A stretch of DNA of 64,000 nucleotides from positions 1-64,000 of the forward strand of contig CAZMTO010000005.1 in assembly GCA_964569265.1 (NCBI GenBank). The letters are read 5' to 3'. The notes under the pieces were generated by a model, which worked only from the letters and a program-made list of their open reading frames with translations, had not been told where the DNA came from and made no database searches. Position numbers and translations under genes: made by a program. The stretch is from Avidehalobacter sp964569265. Lineage in GTDB: Bacteria; Bacillota; Dehalobacteriia; UBA4068; UBA4997. Shown piece by piece: positions 26,304 through 36,190 of this stretch. Numbering within the stretch: the stretch's first letter is position 1; every line of letters starts with the position of its first letter.

Positions 26304-28424
26304 ATGTTAAAAAAGAAGCTGCATTTATTGTCTTTTATGCTGTTGGCGGCAACAATGTTTTTGGCGTTTGCCTCGGTGGCTGCGGCAGCAACAACCTACG
26401 AGCTTACCCGTGTTGATTTGTACGAATATTCTAACCGGGTAGAGCGCGTGCGTATTTCGTCGGACGACATTAAGACCAATATGGAGCAGAGTGTTGAATG
26501 GCGGCGTGTGCTTATAACCCCGCGCATATCAAACGGCGAGGTTAGAATAAGCGGTGATAATGTAAAGCAAAACAGTGATGATGAATATTACGTTACCCTG
26601 GATGAAGGCGAAAGCACCAGCGTTACCATTGCCATTTACGATGACAACGATAAACGCCAAAAGCGCTATTATCTGGAGCTTACCCGCGGCGGCACGGGTT
26701 TGGAAAAGGTAGTTTTTACCGGTGATGATTACGAAAAAACCGTAACCAAAATTAAAACCACCAACGAACTGCTGATACCTATGAGCGAAACTGAGCTGCG
26801 CTTAAAAGCCTACCCGGAAAATGAAGATTATACGTTAGAGTGCAACGGCAGCACATCCAAGAAGAACACCTGGGATATTTCGGTACCTAAAAACAAAACC
26901 GTAACGGTAGAGCTGGTGCTGTATAACAGCGATGATGAAGAAGTTGCATCTTATGAATTTGAAATAAGCCGCAGTGCCGATGCGGAAAATTCCGGCACCA
27001 CTTTGGAGCTGCTGGATAAGCTTAAAGTAAAAAGCACCGATGGCAAGGCTTATGATCTCTTCCCGGCCTTTAACAATGCCACTACCGAGTATTACGTATG
27101 CTTCCCGTCGGATGTTCGCAATGCGGTTATAATACCCACCCTTGGCAGTGATGCCGAATCGGTAAAGGTAAACAACAAAACCGTGCGCTCCGGCAATGAA
27201 AGCGGATCGCTTAGCGTTACCACCGGCGGCAGCACCTATACCGTGCGCGTTACCGATGAAGACGGCGATACCCACGATTATTCAATAACTTTGATAAGAG
27301 CTAACCGCAACAGCGGCAGTTCGGCCACTATTGAAAAGTTACGGGTAAAGCGCGGCACCACCAAGAGCGAAAGCAATATGAAGGAAATTGACCTTAGCCC
27401 GGAATTTGACGAATACACCGAGCATTATGATTTAACTGCCGGCACCGATTCGGCTTACTTCAGCTTCCGCGCACAGCTTTGTGACAGTGATTGTCTGGCG
27501 CTGTTTAGTGATGGCGATACCATTACGATGTTAGAGGATAACACCTATTCTTCGGCATTGCAGTTAGAGGCTGATGACACGGTAAAAATCCGTGTTTATA
27601 GCCCCAGCTACGAAAATTATACCGACTACAGCTTTGATGTAGAAGGCCGCAAGCTGGATTCTAACGCTTATCTGGATAAACTGGTGCTTTATGTAGACGG
27701 TGTGGCGGTTAACCTTAAACCTGCGTTTGATGACCGTACCTATGCCTATACCGCTACAGTCGGCAAAAATGCCGATGTATTTACCGTTACCCCCACTGCC
27801 GAAGAATCGACATCGACAATTACCGTTATGGGTGATGAGATAAAAAGCGGCAGAACGTCTGACGAATATTCCATAGGCAACAGCTTTACCAATGTGCCTG
27901 TTGTGGTAACTGCCGAAGACGGTACGTCTAACACCTACCGTTTAACAATTACACGTTCTGCCACGGCAGGCAGCACCGACAATACCAACAACAATAACAA
28001 CACCGGTAATACCAATAACACCGGTAGTAACACCAACAAGGTGGTTATTGATGAAAACTTTAAGGTAGTTTTCCGTGTGGGTAACGTTACCTACATTGAT
28101 AACGGCAAGAGCAAAAAGCTGGCTGCCGCGCCTTATATCACATCGAGCCGCGCCCAGGTGCCGCTGCGTGTGGTTGCCGAAGCCTTGGGGGCAGGTGTAA
28201 ATTATAACCCCACGGCTAAGCAGATAACTATCAATGTGGGCACCGAACGTATTTATATGGATATCGGTAAAACCATTAAAGACTTTGATGTTGCGCCCGA
28301 AGTAAAGGCTGACACCACCTTTGTGCCCATCCGTTATGTCAGTGAAAAGCTTGGCTGCAAGTGTACCTACAACAATGCCAGCAAGGAAATTGTAATTACC
28401 GCACCCACTGACGATGATAAATAA
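26304..28424 (+). CDS. Exported cadherin-like beta-sandwich protein with copper-amine-oxidase-N domain
   Basis: 706-residue secreted protein. A signal peptide (KKK, then a hydrophobic core ending ASVAAAA) is followed by at least four cadherin-like beta-sandwich repeats, each ending in a strand such as YSITLIRANR, YRLTITRSA or YYLELTRGG. An Asn/Thr/Gly linker (about 560-580) leads to a C-terminal copper amine oxidase N-like domain (VPLRVVAEALGAGVNYN and FVPIRYVSEKLGC). No copper oxidase domain is present; this N-domain is a common wall or surface module in Negativicutes. ATG at 26304 is 6 bases after AAGGAGG. Probable cell-surface scaffold or adhesin. Confidence 0.87.
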   Translation: MLKKKLHLLSFMLLAATMFLAFASVAAAATTYELTRVDLYEYSNRVERVRISSDDIKTNMEQSVEWRRVLITPRISNGEVRISGDNVKQNSDDEYYVTLDEGESTSVTIAIYDDNDKRQKRYYLELTRGGTGLEKVVFTGDDYEKTVTKIKTTNELLIPMSETELRLKAYPENEDYTLECNGSTSKKNTWDISVPKNKTVTVELVLYNSDDEEVASYEFEISRSADAENSGTTLELLDKLKVKSTDGKAYDLFPAFNNATTEYYVCFPSDVRNAVIIPTLGSDAESVKVNNKTVRSGNESGSLSVTTGGSTYTVRVTDEDGDTHDYSITLIRANRNSGSSATIEKLRVKRGTTKSESNMKEIDLSPEFDEYTEHYDLTAGTDSAYFSFRAQLCDSDCLALFSDGDTITMLEDNTYSSALQLEADDTVKIRVYSPSYENYTDYSFDVEGRKLDSNAYLDKLVLYVDGVAVNLKPAFDDRTYAYTATVGKNADVFTVTPTAEESTSTITVMGDEIKSGRTSDEYSIGNSFTNVPVVVTAEDGTSNTYRLTITRSATAGSTDNTNNNNNTGNTNNTGSNTNKVVIDENFKVVFRVGNVTYIDNGKSKKLAAAPYITSSRAQVPLRVVAEALGAGVNYNPTAKQITINVGTERIYMDIGKTIKDFDVAPEVKADTTFVPIRYVSEKLGCKCTYNNASKEIVITAPTDDDK

Positions 28425-28430
28425 AACCCA

Positions 28431-28467
28431 AACCTCCGCTGAAAAATTTTTGGCGGAGGTTTTTTTA
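28431..28467 (+). terminator. Terminator after the cadherin-like gene
   Basis: 9-bp stem AACCTCCGC/GCGGAGGTT followed by a T run. Confidence 0.9.
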
Positions 28468-28481
28468 TACAGCAAAACCTA

Positions 28482-28511
28482 TTGATTTACTATACAGTAT
28501 TGTGGTAAAAT
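28482..28511 (+). promoter_or_regulatory. Putative carA promoter
   Basis: TTGATT at 28482-28487, 18-base spacer, TAAAAT at 28506-28511 with TGG upstream. About 105 bases of leader follow; no PyrR-type attenuator was recognised in it. Confidence 0.55.
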
Positions 28512-28620
28512 TAATTAATTTGGATATCAGCTTTAAGCCTGTAGGTTTTGCGGATGTTTAAAGGTTGCAGTTTATTATTATGCGCTGTAGATGTAAATTT
28601 ATAGATAGGAGTGAGTTTTT

Positions 28621-29706
28621 GTGCAGGAGCGTTATCTGATTTTGGAAAATGGCCGCGTGTTTAAGGGCAAACCCTTTGGCTACACGGCCGAGCTTTGCGG
28701 TGAATTGGTGTTTACCACCGGGATGGTAGGGTATTTGGAAACCCTTACCGACCCCAGCTATTACGGCCAAATCGTGGTGCAGACCTTTCCGCTTATCGGC
28801 AATTATGGCATTATACCGACAGATTTTGAAAGCAAACAGCCTCAGCTTAAAGCCTATGTGGTAAGAGAAGTTTGCGATGCACCGTCTAACTTTAGATCTG
28901 AGGGTGATTTGGACAGCTTTTTGCGCGATAACAAGGTGGTAGGCATTTGCGGTGTAGATACCCGCGCGCTTACACGTGTTATCCGTGAACACGGTGTTAT
29001 GAACGCTTACATAAGTGACAGCCCCGAGGTTAGCGACGAGCTGCTGGCAAAAATCGCTGCTTATAAAGTAGAAAATTCTATCGGCAGTGTTACCCGCCAC
29101 AACGAGCCGACGGTTGGCGAGGGCCGCCGTGTGGTGCTGTGGGATTTTGGTGCCAAGGCTAAAATTGCCGAAAACCTGCTGAAACGCGGCTGTATGGTTA
29201 TAAATATGCCGGCAGAAAGTACCGCTGAAGAAATTTTGGCGCAAAACCCGGATGGCATTATGCTTTCTAACGGGCCTGGCGACCCTATGGATAATATGAG
29301 CATTGTGGCTGAGCTGCAAAAGGTGATGACTGCCGGCGTGCCGATTTTTGGCATTTGTATGGGGCATCAACTGTTGGCGCTGGCGCATGGTGCCAAAACC
29401 TGCAAGCTGCATTATGGCCACCGCGGCGCTAACCAGCCGGTTATAGATATTGAAACCGGTTATGTGTCGGTTACCAGCCAAAACCACGGCTATGCGGTGC
29501 TGGCCGATACCCTGCCCGACTGTGCCAAGCAGCGCTACATAAACGCCAACGACGGCACCTGCGAGGGTATTGATTATTTGGACAAGCCGGCGTTTTCGGT
29601 GCAGTTTCATCCCGAAGCTGCCAGCGGCCCGCTGGATACCGGCTTTTTGTTTGACAGATTTATGAACCTGATGGATGAGCATAAGCAGGCAAAGGAGGAA
29701 AACTAA
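28621..29706 (+). CDS. carA: Carbamoyl-phosphate synthase small subunit
   Basis: 361-residue glutaminase subunit that feeds ammonia to CarB for arginine and pyrimidine synthesis. The N-terminal domain has FTTGMVGYLETLTDPSY. The class I amidotransferase domain has GPGDP, the nucleophile Cys246 in FGICMGHQ, and the His/Glu pair in QFHPEA. The start is GTG with GGAGTGAG upstream. It ends one base before carB. Confidence 0.96.
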   Translation: MQERYLILENGRVFKGKPFGYTAELCGELVFTTGMVGYLETLTDPSYYGQIVVQTFPLIGNYGIIPTDFESKQPQLKAYVVREVCDAPSNFRSEGDLDSFLRDNKVVGICGVDTRALTRVIREHGVMNAYISDSPEVSDELLAKIAAYKVENSIGSVTRHNEPTVGEGRRVVLWDFGAKAKIAENLLKRGCMVINMPAESTAEEILAQNPDGIMLSNGPGDPMDNMSIVAELQKVMTAGVPIFGICMGHQLLALAHGAKTCKLHYGHRGANQPVIDIETGYVSVTSQNHGYAVLADTLPDCAKQRYINANDGTCEGIDYLDKPAFSVQFHPEAASGPLDTGFLFDRFMNLMDEHKQAKEEN

Positions 29707-29707
29707 A

Positions 29708-32700
29708 ATGCCGTTAAATCCCGGAATTAAAAAGGTTATGGTTATTGGCAGCGGCCCCATTGTTATTGGCCAGGCTGCCGAATTTGACTACGCCGGCACC
29801 CAGGCCTGCCGTGCTTTAAAGCAGGACGGACTGGAGGTGGTGCTGGTAAATTCTAACCCGGCTACCATTATGACCGACAGCGCCATGGCGGACAAAATTT
29901 ATATTGAACCGCTGACCCTGCCGGTGCTGCGCCGTATTATAGAAACCGAAAAGCCGGACAGTATTTTGTCTACCCTGGGTGGGCAAACCGGCCTTACACT
30001 TTCTATGCAGTTGGCTAAAGAGGGCTTTTTGGAAAAGCACAATGTGCGCCTGTTGGGTGCGCGCCCCGATACCATTGAGCGTGCCGAAGACAGACAACTG
30101 TTTAAAGAAGCTATGGAAAAAATCGGCCAGCCGTGTATCCCGTCGGATATTGTAAACACGGTAGATGATGCTGTGGTGTTGGCCGAAAAGCTTGGCTACC
30201 CGGTTATTGTGCGCCCGGCCTTTACCTTGGGCGGCAGCGGCGGCGGCATTGTTAATAACGAAGAAGAACTGCGCGAAATTGCCGATAACGGCTTGCGTTT
30301 GTCGCCTATACATCAGATTTTGCTGGAAAAATCGGTGGCCGGCTGGAAGGAAATTGAGTTTGAGGTTATGCGCGACAGCGCCGGTAATAACATTACCATT
30401 TGTTCTATGGAAAACCTTGACCCGGTTGGCGTACACACCGGCGATTCTATCGTAATTGCCCCGGCAGTAACATTGTCGGATAAAGAATACCAGATGCTGC
30501 GTACTGCGGCGCTGGATATTATTAACGAGCTTAAAGTAGAGGGCGGCTGCAACTGTCAGTTTGCGCTTAATCCCAACAGCTTTGAATACGCCGTTATTGA
30601 GGTTAACCCCCGTGTATCCCGTTCGTCGGCGCTGGCATCTAAGGCAACGGGTTACCCCATTGCCAAGGTTGCTACCAAAATTGCTATCGGCTACACCCTC
30701 AGCGAAATTAAAAACGCTGTTACCGGCAAAACTGCGGCGGCGTTCGAACCTTCTATCGACTATGTTGTAGTAAAATTCCCCAAGTGGCCGTTTGATAAAT
30801 TTGTTTATGCCAAGCGTGATTTAGGCACCCAGATGAAGGCCACCGGCGAGGTTATGGCCATTGGCACTGGCTTTGAACAGGCTTTGATGAAGGCTGTACG
30901 CGGTGCGGAAATCGGTCTTGCCGACCTTAATGCTCACCGCCAGATGGAAATGAGCGACGAAGAAATTAAGGCGGCCCTGCATCATTGCACTGACGAGCGC
31001 CTGTTTGTGGTTTATCAGGCTATTAAACGCGGTGTGCCCCTGCAGGAAATCAATGATATTACCAAAATTGATATGTGGTTTTTAAGCAAGCTGCAAAATA
31101 TTGCCAATATGGAGGCCAGCCTGCGCGAGGGCTTTGATGATGAAAAATATCTGGCGGCCAAGCGTTTGGGCTTCCCGGACAAGGTTATTACCAAGCTTTC
31201 CGGGCAGCAGGTAACCAACCCGCGCCGCGCTGTTTATAAAATGGTTGACACCTGCGCTGCCGAATTTGCTGCCGAAACACCGTACTTCTATTCTACCTAT
31301 GATGAAGAAAACGAAGCCGAAGAATTTTTGAACGAGCGAAAAGTGCCGCGGCCGACTATTATGGTACTGGGCAGCGGGCCTATACGTATCGGTCAGGGCA
31401 TAGAATTTGACTATGCATCGGTACACTGTGTATGGGCACTGCAAAAAGCCGGATACGAGGTTGTTATCGTAAATAATAACCCCGAAACTGTTTCGACTGA
31501 CTTTGATACCGCCGACCGTTTGTACTTTGAGCCTTTGACCGAGGAAGATGTATCTAACATTATTGCTACCGAACAGCCCTTTGGCGTGGTGGTGGCTTTT
31601 GGCGGCCAAACGGCTATTAAGCTTACTAACTTTTTGGATAAAAACGGCATCCGCATTTTGGGTACATCGGCCGACAGCATTGACCGTGCCGAGGACAGAG
31701 GCCGTTTTGATGAGCTGCTGACCAAGCTGAACATTGAACGCCCCAAGGGCGAAACCGTGCGCACCACCGAAGAAGCTTTGGCGGCGGCGGCAGATGTAGG
31801 CTACCCGGTGTTAATGCGTCCTTCTTATGTGTTGGGCGGCCAAAATATGATTATTGCCTTTAATGATGACGATATTAAAGAGTATATGGCCATTATTTTG
31901 GAGCAAAACGCCAATAATCTGGTGCTTATTGATAAATATTTGCAGGGTATAGAGCTGGAGATTGACGCTATATGCGACGGCGAGGATATTCTTATCCCCG
32001 GCATTATGGAGCATATTGAACGCGCCGGTGTACACTCCGGTGACTCGATTGCCGTATACCCCACCTTTAATATTAACGACGATATGGTGCAAACCATTGT
32101 AGAAACTACCCGCAAGCTGGCAGTAGAGCTGGAAACCCGCGGTCTGGTAAATATTCAGTACCTGATAAAGGATAACCGCCTGTATGTTATCGAGGTTAAC
32201 CCGCGTTCGTCGCGTACTATCCCGTATCTTTCCAAGGTTACCGGTGTGCCGATGGTAGATTTGGCAACCCGTGCTATGCTGGGCGATAAGCTGGCCGATA
32301 TGGGCTATGGCACCGGGCTGTATCCTACGCCTATTTACTGCGCGGTAAAGGTGCCGGTGTTCAGCTTTGAAAAGCTGCTGAACGTAGATAACCAGCTTGG
32401 GCCGGAAATGAAGAGTACCGGTGAGGTTTTGGGCCTTGGGCTTAGCTTTGAAGAAGCTATCTACAAGGGGCTGGTGGCTGCCGGTTATAATCTGGACAAG
32501 CGCGGCGGCCTGTTTGTTACGGTAAACGACCGTGATAAGGCGGAAATTGTACATATTGTTAAAAAGTTTGCCGATATGGGCTTTGATATTTATGCTACCG
32601 GCGGTACGCAAAAGGTGCTGGCCGATGCCGGTATCAGCTCACAGTTTGTTGAAAAAATTCATCAGGGTGAAAACAATGCGCTTAAACTGATGGAGGAGGG

Positions 32701-33745
32701 CAAAATAAGCTTTGTTATCTCTACATCGGCTAAAGGCCGCAACCCCAACAAAGACAGTGTTATTACCCGCCGCAAGGCTGTAGAACGCGGTATACCCTGC
32801 CTTACAGCCATTGATACTGCCAACGTTTTGGCCGACAGCCTGCAAAGCCTGTATACGCAGGACAGTGTTGGTCTGGTAGATATTAACAACCTGCGCCGCG
32901 AGCCGGAAAAGCTGCAATTTACCAAAATGCAAAGCTGCGGCAACGACTACATCTACTTTAACTGCCTGGAGCAGCACGTTGATAACCCTGCCGGTTTGGC
33001 AGTGCGCCTGTGCAACCGTCATAACGGTGTGGGCGGCGACGGTGTAGTGGTTATCTATCCTTCGGAAGTGGCCGACGTTTATGTAAAGGTTTATAACGTA
33101 GACGGTTCTAACGGCGGCATTGGCGGCAACGCTATACGCTGTGTGGGCAAATACCTGTATGACCACGGTATTGTACAAAAGGACGATATTGCTATAGAAA
33201 CCGATTTTGGTGTAAAAGAGCTTAAGCTTATTAAGCGCAACGGCCGGGTTTGGGGCGCGGCGGTAGATATGGGCAAGCCGAGCCTGGAGCCTGCCAGCCT
33301 GCCGATGCTTGCCGACGGCGACAGCTTTATTAACCGGCCGATAACCGTGCAGGGCGTAGAATATATGGCTACCTGTCTTTCGGTAGGCAACCCGCATATG
33401 GTTATCTTCTGTGATAATCCGGAGCAGGTGCCGCTGGAAAAAATCGGGCATTATTTTGAACATCACGAGTGGTTCCCGGAGCGCGTAAATGTAGAATTTG
33501 TACGTGTGTTTGACAAAAATATTTTGGAAATGCGCGTTTGGGAACGCGGCAACGGTTATACCTATGCCTGCGGTACGGGGTCTTGTGCGGCAGTGGTAGC
33601 GGCGGTGCTTAACGGCTACTGCGCCAAAGGAGAAGATATTACCGTTAAGCAGTTGGGCGGCGATCTTATAATAAGCTACGACGGTGAAAAAATAACCATG
33701 ACGGGCAGTGCCGAAAAGCTGTTTACCGGTGAGGTTGAGATCTAA
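29708..33745 (+). CDS. carB: CarB-DapF fusion: carbamoyl-phosphate synthase large subunit with C-terminal diaminopimelate epimerase-like domain
   Basis: 1345 residues. Residues 1 to about 1066 are a complete CarB: two ATP-grasp halves (first from VMVIGSGPIVIGQAAEFDYA, second from IMVLGSGPIRIGQGIEFDYA) and the C-terminal allosteric MGS-like domain ending near LVDINNL. Residues about 1069-1345 form a full-length DapF-like domain (MQSCGNDY, NPHMVIF, WERG, ACGTGSCAA). No stop or frameshift separates them. In the DapF part the second catalytic Cys is present (Cys1288) but the first is Gly1139 (GIGGNAIRC where MCGNGIRC is usual). The Glu before it and the GET segment are also changed. CarB should be functional; epimerase activity is doubtful. 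ATG at 29708. Confidence 0.95.
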   Translation: MPLNPGIKKVMVIGSGPIVIGQAAEFDYAGTQACRALKQDGLEVVLVNSNPATIMTDSAMADKIYIEPLTLPVLRRIIETEKPDSILSTLGGQTGLTLSMQLAKEGFLEKHNVRLLGARPDTIERAEDRQLFKEAMEKIGQPCIPSDIVNTVDDAVVLAEKLGYPVIVRPAFTLGGSGGGIVNNEEELREIADNGLRLSPIHQILLEKSVAGWKEIEFEVMRDSAGNNITICSMENLDPVGVHTGDSIVIAPAVTLSDKEYQMLRTAALDIINELKVEGGCNCQFALNPNSFEYAVIEVNPRVSRSSALASKATGYPIAKVATKIAIGYTLSEIKNAVTGKTAAAFEPSIDYVVVKFPKWPFDKFVYAKRDLGTQMKATGEVMAIGTGFEQALMKAVRGAEIGLADLNAHRQMEMSDEEIKAALHHCTDERLFVVYQAIKRGVPLQEINDITKIDMWFLSKLQNIANMEASLREGFDDEKYLAAKRLGFPDKVITKLSGQQVTNPRRAVYKMVDTCAAEFAAETPYFYSTYDEENEAEEFLNERKVPRPTIMVLGSGPIRIGQGIEFDYASVHCVWALQKAGYEVVIVNNNPETVSTDFDTADRLYFEPLTEEDVSNIIATEQPFGVVVAFGGQTAIKLTNFLDKNGIRILGTSADSIDRAEDRGRFDELLTKLNIERPKGETVRTTEEALAAAADVGYPVLMRPSYVLGGQNMIIAFNDDDIKEYMAIILEQNANNLVLIDKYLQGIELEIDAICDGEDILIPGIMEHIERAGVHSGDSIAVYPTFNINDDMVQTIVETTRKLAVELETRGLVNIQYLIKDNRLYVIEVNPRSSRTIPYLSKVTGVPMVDLATRAMLGDKLADMGYGTGLYPTPIYCAVKVPVFSFEKLLNVDNQLGPEMKSTGEVLGLGLSFEEAIYKGLVAAGYNLDKRGGLFVTVNDRDKAEIVHIVKKFADMGFDIYATGGTQKVLADAGISSQFVEKIHQGENNALKLMEEGKISFVISTSAKGRNPNKDSVITRRKAVERGIPCLTAIDTANVLADSLQSLYTQDSVGLVDINNLRREPEKLQFTKMQSCGNDYIYFNCLEQHVDNPAGLAVRLCNRHNGVGGDGVVVIYPSEVADVYVKVYNVDGSNGGIGGNAIRCVGKYLYDHGIVQKDDIAIETDFGVKELKLIKRNGRVWGAAVDMGKPSLEPASLPMLADGDSFINRPITVQGVEYMATCLSVGNPHMVIFCDNPEQVPLEKIGHYFEHHEWFPERVNVEFVRVFDKNILEMRVWERGNGYTYACGTGSCAAVVAAVLNGYCAKGEDITVKQLGGDLIISYDGEKITMTGSAEKLFTGEVEI

Positions 33746-33764
33746 AATTATCAGGCAAAATTTG

Positions 33765-33805
33765 GTAAAAGCCGGGAGATTATTGTTAAAACTTCCGGCT
33801 TTTAC
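33765..33805 (+). terminator. Terminator after carB-dapF
   Basis: 11-bp perfect stem GTAAAAGCCGG/CCGGCTTTTAC with a 19-base loop; the T run is inside the 3' arm. Confidence 0.75.
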
Positions 33806-33826
33806 TTATAATTGCAAATATTGCGT

Positions 33827-33855
33827 TTGTGTAATTTTTGCGCCGATGATAAAAT
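33827..33855 (+). promoter_or_regulatory. Promoter of the nuoEFG-like operon
   Basis: TTGTGT at 33827-33832, 17-base spacer, TAAAAT at 33850-33855 with TGA upstream (extended -10). Confidence 0.6.
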
Positions 33856-33920
33856 ATGTATAGATGTTAAAGCAAGGCCGCCAGGGGTGGGCGGTTTATT
33901 GGGTAATAGGAGAAATTTTT

Positions 33921-34415
33921 ATGGCGACTGAACAAAACATTGATGTTAAGCAGCTTGCACCGGTGTTGGCAAAATATAAGGATGTCCCCGGGGCGCTGAT
34001 TACCATTTTGCAGCAAACCCAGGATATTTACGGTTATTTGCCGGCGGCGGCGCTGACCGAAATTAGCCGTGCAACCGGCATAAGCCCGGCCAAAATTATG
34101 GGTGTTGCAACTTTTTACACGCAGTTTAGGCTAAACCCTGTGGGCAAATACCTTATAATGCTGTGTCAGGGCACTGCCTGCCACGTTAATGGGTCAGATG
34201 TTATAGGCGATACCATAAGCAGCGAACTGGGCATTAAAGACGGTGAAACCACGGCAGACGGCCTGTTTACGCTTAAATATGTGGCCTGTCTGGGGTGTTG
34301 TTCTTTGGCACCGGCTATGATGATAAACGATAAGGTTTACGGCAATTTAACAGCCGACACCGTGCGTGCTGTGCTGCGCGGGCTGGCAAAGGAGGGCGAA
34401 AACATTGGCAACTGA
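33921..34415 (+). CDS. NuoE/HydC-like [2Fe-2S] subunit (Stn-type transhydrogenase candidate)
   Basis: 164-residue thioredoxin-fold ferredoxin subunit. Four cluster ligands are visible in LCQGTACHVNGS and VACLGCCSLAP. The helical N-terminus has LPAAALTEISRATGISPAKIMGVATFY, the usual NuoE signature, here shown as two adjoining blocks. ATG at 33921 follows AGGAGA. It is the first gene of a three-gene unit with NuoF-like and NuoG/GltD-like subunits. Confidence 0.9.
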   Translation: MATEQNIDVKQLAPVLAKYKDVPGALITILQQTQDIYGYLPAAALTEISRATGISPAKIMGVATFYTQFRLNPVGKYLIMLCQGTACHVNGSDVIGDTISSELGIKDGETTADGLFTLKYVACLGCCSLAPAMMINDKVYGNLTADTVRAVLRGLAKEGENIGN

Positions 34416-36165
34416 CTGGCAGATAAAAATTGGCTTGGGTAGCTGTGGTATTGCTGCCGGTGCTTTAAAAACACGGGCGGCGCTTGATGCTGCCTGCAAA
34501 CAGGCCGGGCTTAATGTTGAAGCCGGGCGCGTGGGTTGTATTGGCTTGTGCTTTGCCGAGCCGCTGGTAGAGGTTAGCGACGGTACAAACAACTGGTTTT
34601 ATGGCCGGGTAGATGAAGCCGCTGCTGCCAAAATAGTGGCAGAACATATTGTGGGCGGCACCCCGGTAGCCGAGTTGCTGCTTAGCGCCGATGAAATGCG
34701 TTTTTTGCAGCGCCAGCAGCGTATAGTGCTTAAAAACTGCGGCGTTATAGACCCTGAAAGTATTGATGACTATGTGGCACACGGTGGTTATGCGGCACTT
34801 AAAAAGGCTATTGTCGATATGACCGCCGACGAAATAATCGAGGAAATAAAAACAGCCGGCCTGCGGGGGCGCGGTGGGGCAGGGTTCCCTACCTGGTTTA
34901 AATGGGATGCCTGCCGCAAGGCTGCCGGTGACGAAAAGTATATTATCTGTAATGCCGACGAGGGCGACCCCGGCGCTTTTATGGACAGAAGCGTGCTGGA
35001 AAGTGACCCCCACGCGGTTATAGAGGGTATGGCTATTGCGGCGCGGGCCATTGGCTGTACACAGGGCGTTATCTATGTGCGGGCCGAATATCCGCTTTCT
35101 ATTCAGCGGCTGGAAATTGCTATGGCGGCAGCGCGCGAGCGTGGCTTTTTGGGCCAAAACATTATGGGCAGTGGCTGGAGCTTTGATATTTATATTAAGG
35201 CGGGCGCCGGTGCTTTTGTCTGCGGTGAAGAAACGGCACTGCTGGCATCGCTGGAGGGTGAACGCGGTATGCCGCGGCTTAAACCGCCGTTTCCGGCGGA
35301 AAAGGGTTTTTGGCAAAAGCCTTCCAATATCAACAATGTAGAAACCCTTGCCAACGTAGCGTGGATAATAAACCACGGCGGCAGGCAGTTTGCCAAGCTG
35401 GGCACGCAAACCAGTCACGGTACCAAGGTGTTTGCGCTGGCAGGCAAAATTAAACGCGGCGGCCTGGTAGAAGTACCTATGGGGCTTACCCTGCGCGAGG
35501 TTATTTTTGACATCGGCGGCGGTATTAAAAATGATGCTGCCTTTAAAGCGGTGCAAATGGGCGGCCCGTCGGGCGGGTGCATACCGGCCGGGCTGCTGGA
35601 TACCCCTATTGATTACGAAAGTATTAACGCTACCGGTGCTATTATGGGCAGCGGCGGTATGATAATTATGGACGATACTACCTGTATGGTGGATATGGCG
35701 CGGTTCTTTTTGGATTTTACGCAAAAGGAAAGCTGCGGCAAATGTGTGCAATGCCGCATTGGTACCAAACGTATGCTGGAAATTTTGACCCGCATTACCG
35801 ACGGTGAGGGCAAACCCGGCGACATTGAGCTGCTTTGCGAGCTGGGCGAGGCCATTAAAAGCGGCGCTCTGTGCGGCTTGGGGGCATCGGCGCCCAACCC
35901 GGCGCTTAGCACGGTGCGTTATTTTATGGATGAATATAAGGCGCATATTGAAGAACACCGCTGCCCCGCCAAGGCTTGCAGCAAGCTGGTAAGCTATTAT
36001 ATTAAGCCTGCCGATTGCCGCGGATGTTCGCTGTGTGCGCGTAAATGCCCGGTGGGTGCTATAGACGGCGAGCTGCGTGAGGTATTTGTTATTGATCAGG
36101 ATAAATGCATAAAATGCGGCCAATGTGCGGCAGCCTGCCGCTTTGGTGCGGTTGAGCGCAGATAG
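34405..36165 (+). CDS. NuoF/HydB-like NADH-binding flavoprotein subunit
   Basis: About 586 residues. N-terminal [2Fe-2S] thioredoxin-like domain (GLGSCGIAAGA, GCIGLC), FMN/NADH domain (LRGRGGAGFPTWFKW, NADEGDPGAFMDR), SLBB domain, [4Fe-4S] site CGKCVQCRIGT, and a C-terminal two-cluster ferredoxin (CRGCSLCARKCPVGA and CIKCGQCAAACRFGA). This layout is that of HydB/NADH-bifurcating subunits rather than respiratory NuoF. Start is TTG at 34405, 9 bases after AAGGAGGG, overlapping the NuoE-like gene by 11 bases. Confidence 0.92.
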   Translation: MATDWQIKIGLGSCGIAAGALKTRAALDAACKQAGLNVEAGRVGCIGLCFAEPLVEVSDGTNNWFYGRVDEAAAAKIVAEHIVGGTPVAELLLSADEMRFLQRQQRIVLKNCGVIDPESIDDYVAHGGYAALKKAIVDMTADEIIEEIKTAGLRGRGGAGFPTWFKWDACRKAAGDEKYIICNADEGDPGAFMDRSVLESDPHAVIEGMAIAARAIGCTQGVIYVRAEYPLSIQRLEIAMAAARERGFLGQNIMGSGWSFDIYIKAGAGAFVCGEETALLASLEGERGMPRLKPPFPAEKGFWQKPSNINNVETLANVAWIINHGGRQFAKLGTQTSHGTKVFALAGKIKRGGLVEVPMGLTLREVIFDIGGGIKNDAAFKAVQMGGPSGGCIPAGLLDTPIDYESINATGAIMGSGGMIIMDDTTCMVDMARFFLDFTQKESCGKCVQCRIGTKRMLEILTRITDGEGKPGDIELLCELGEAIKSGALCGLGASAPNPALSTVRYFMDEYKAHIEEHRCPAKACSKLVSYYIKPADCRGCSLCARKCPVGAIDGELREVFVIDQDKCIKCGQCAAACRFGAVERR

Positions 36166-36190
36166 CGGTTTAAATAAAGGAGTGCTTTTA

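Noticed and set aside
28558..29760. A 400-codon minus-strand frame across carA, and a 397-codon one across livJ (11689-12882)
   Set aside because: Both are shadows of well-supported plus-strand genes and show no family features.
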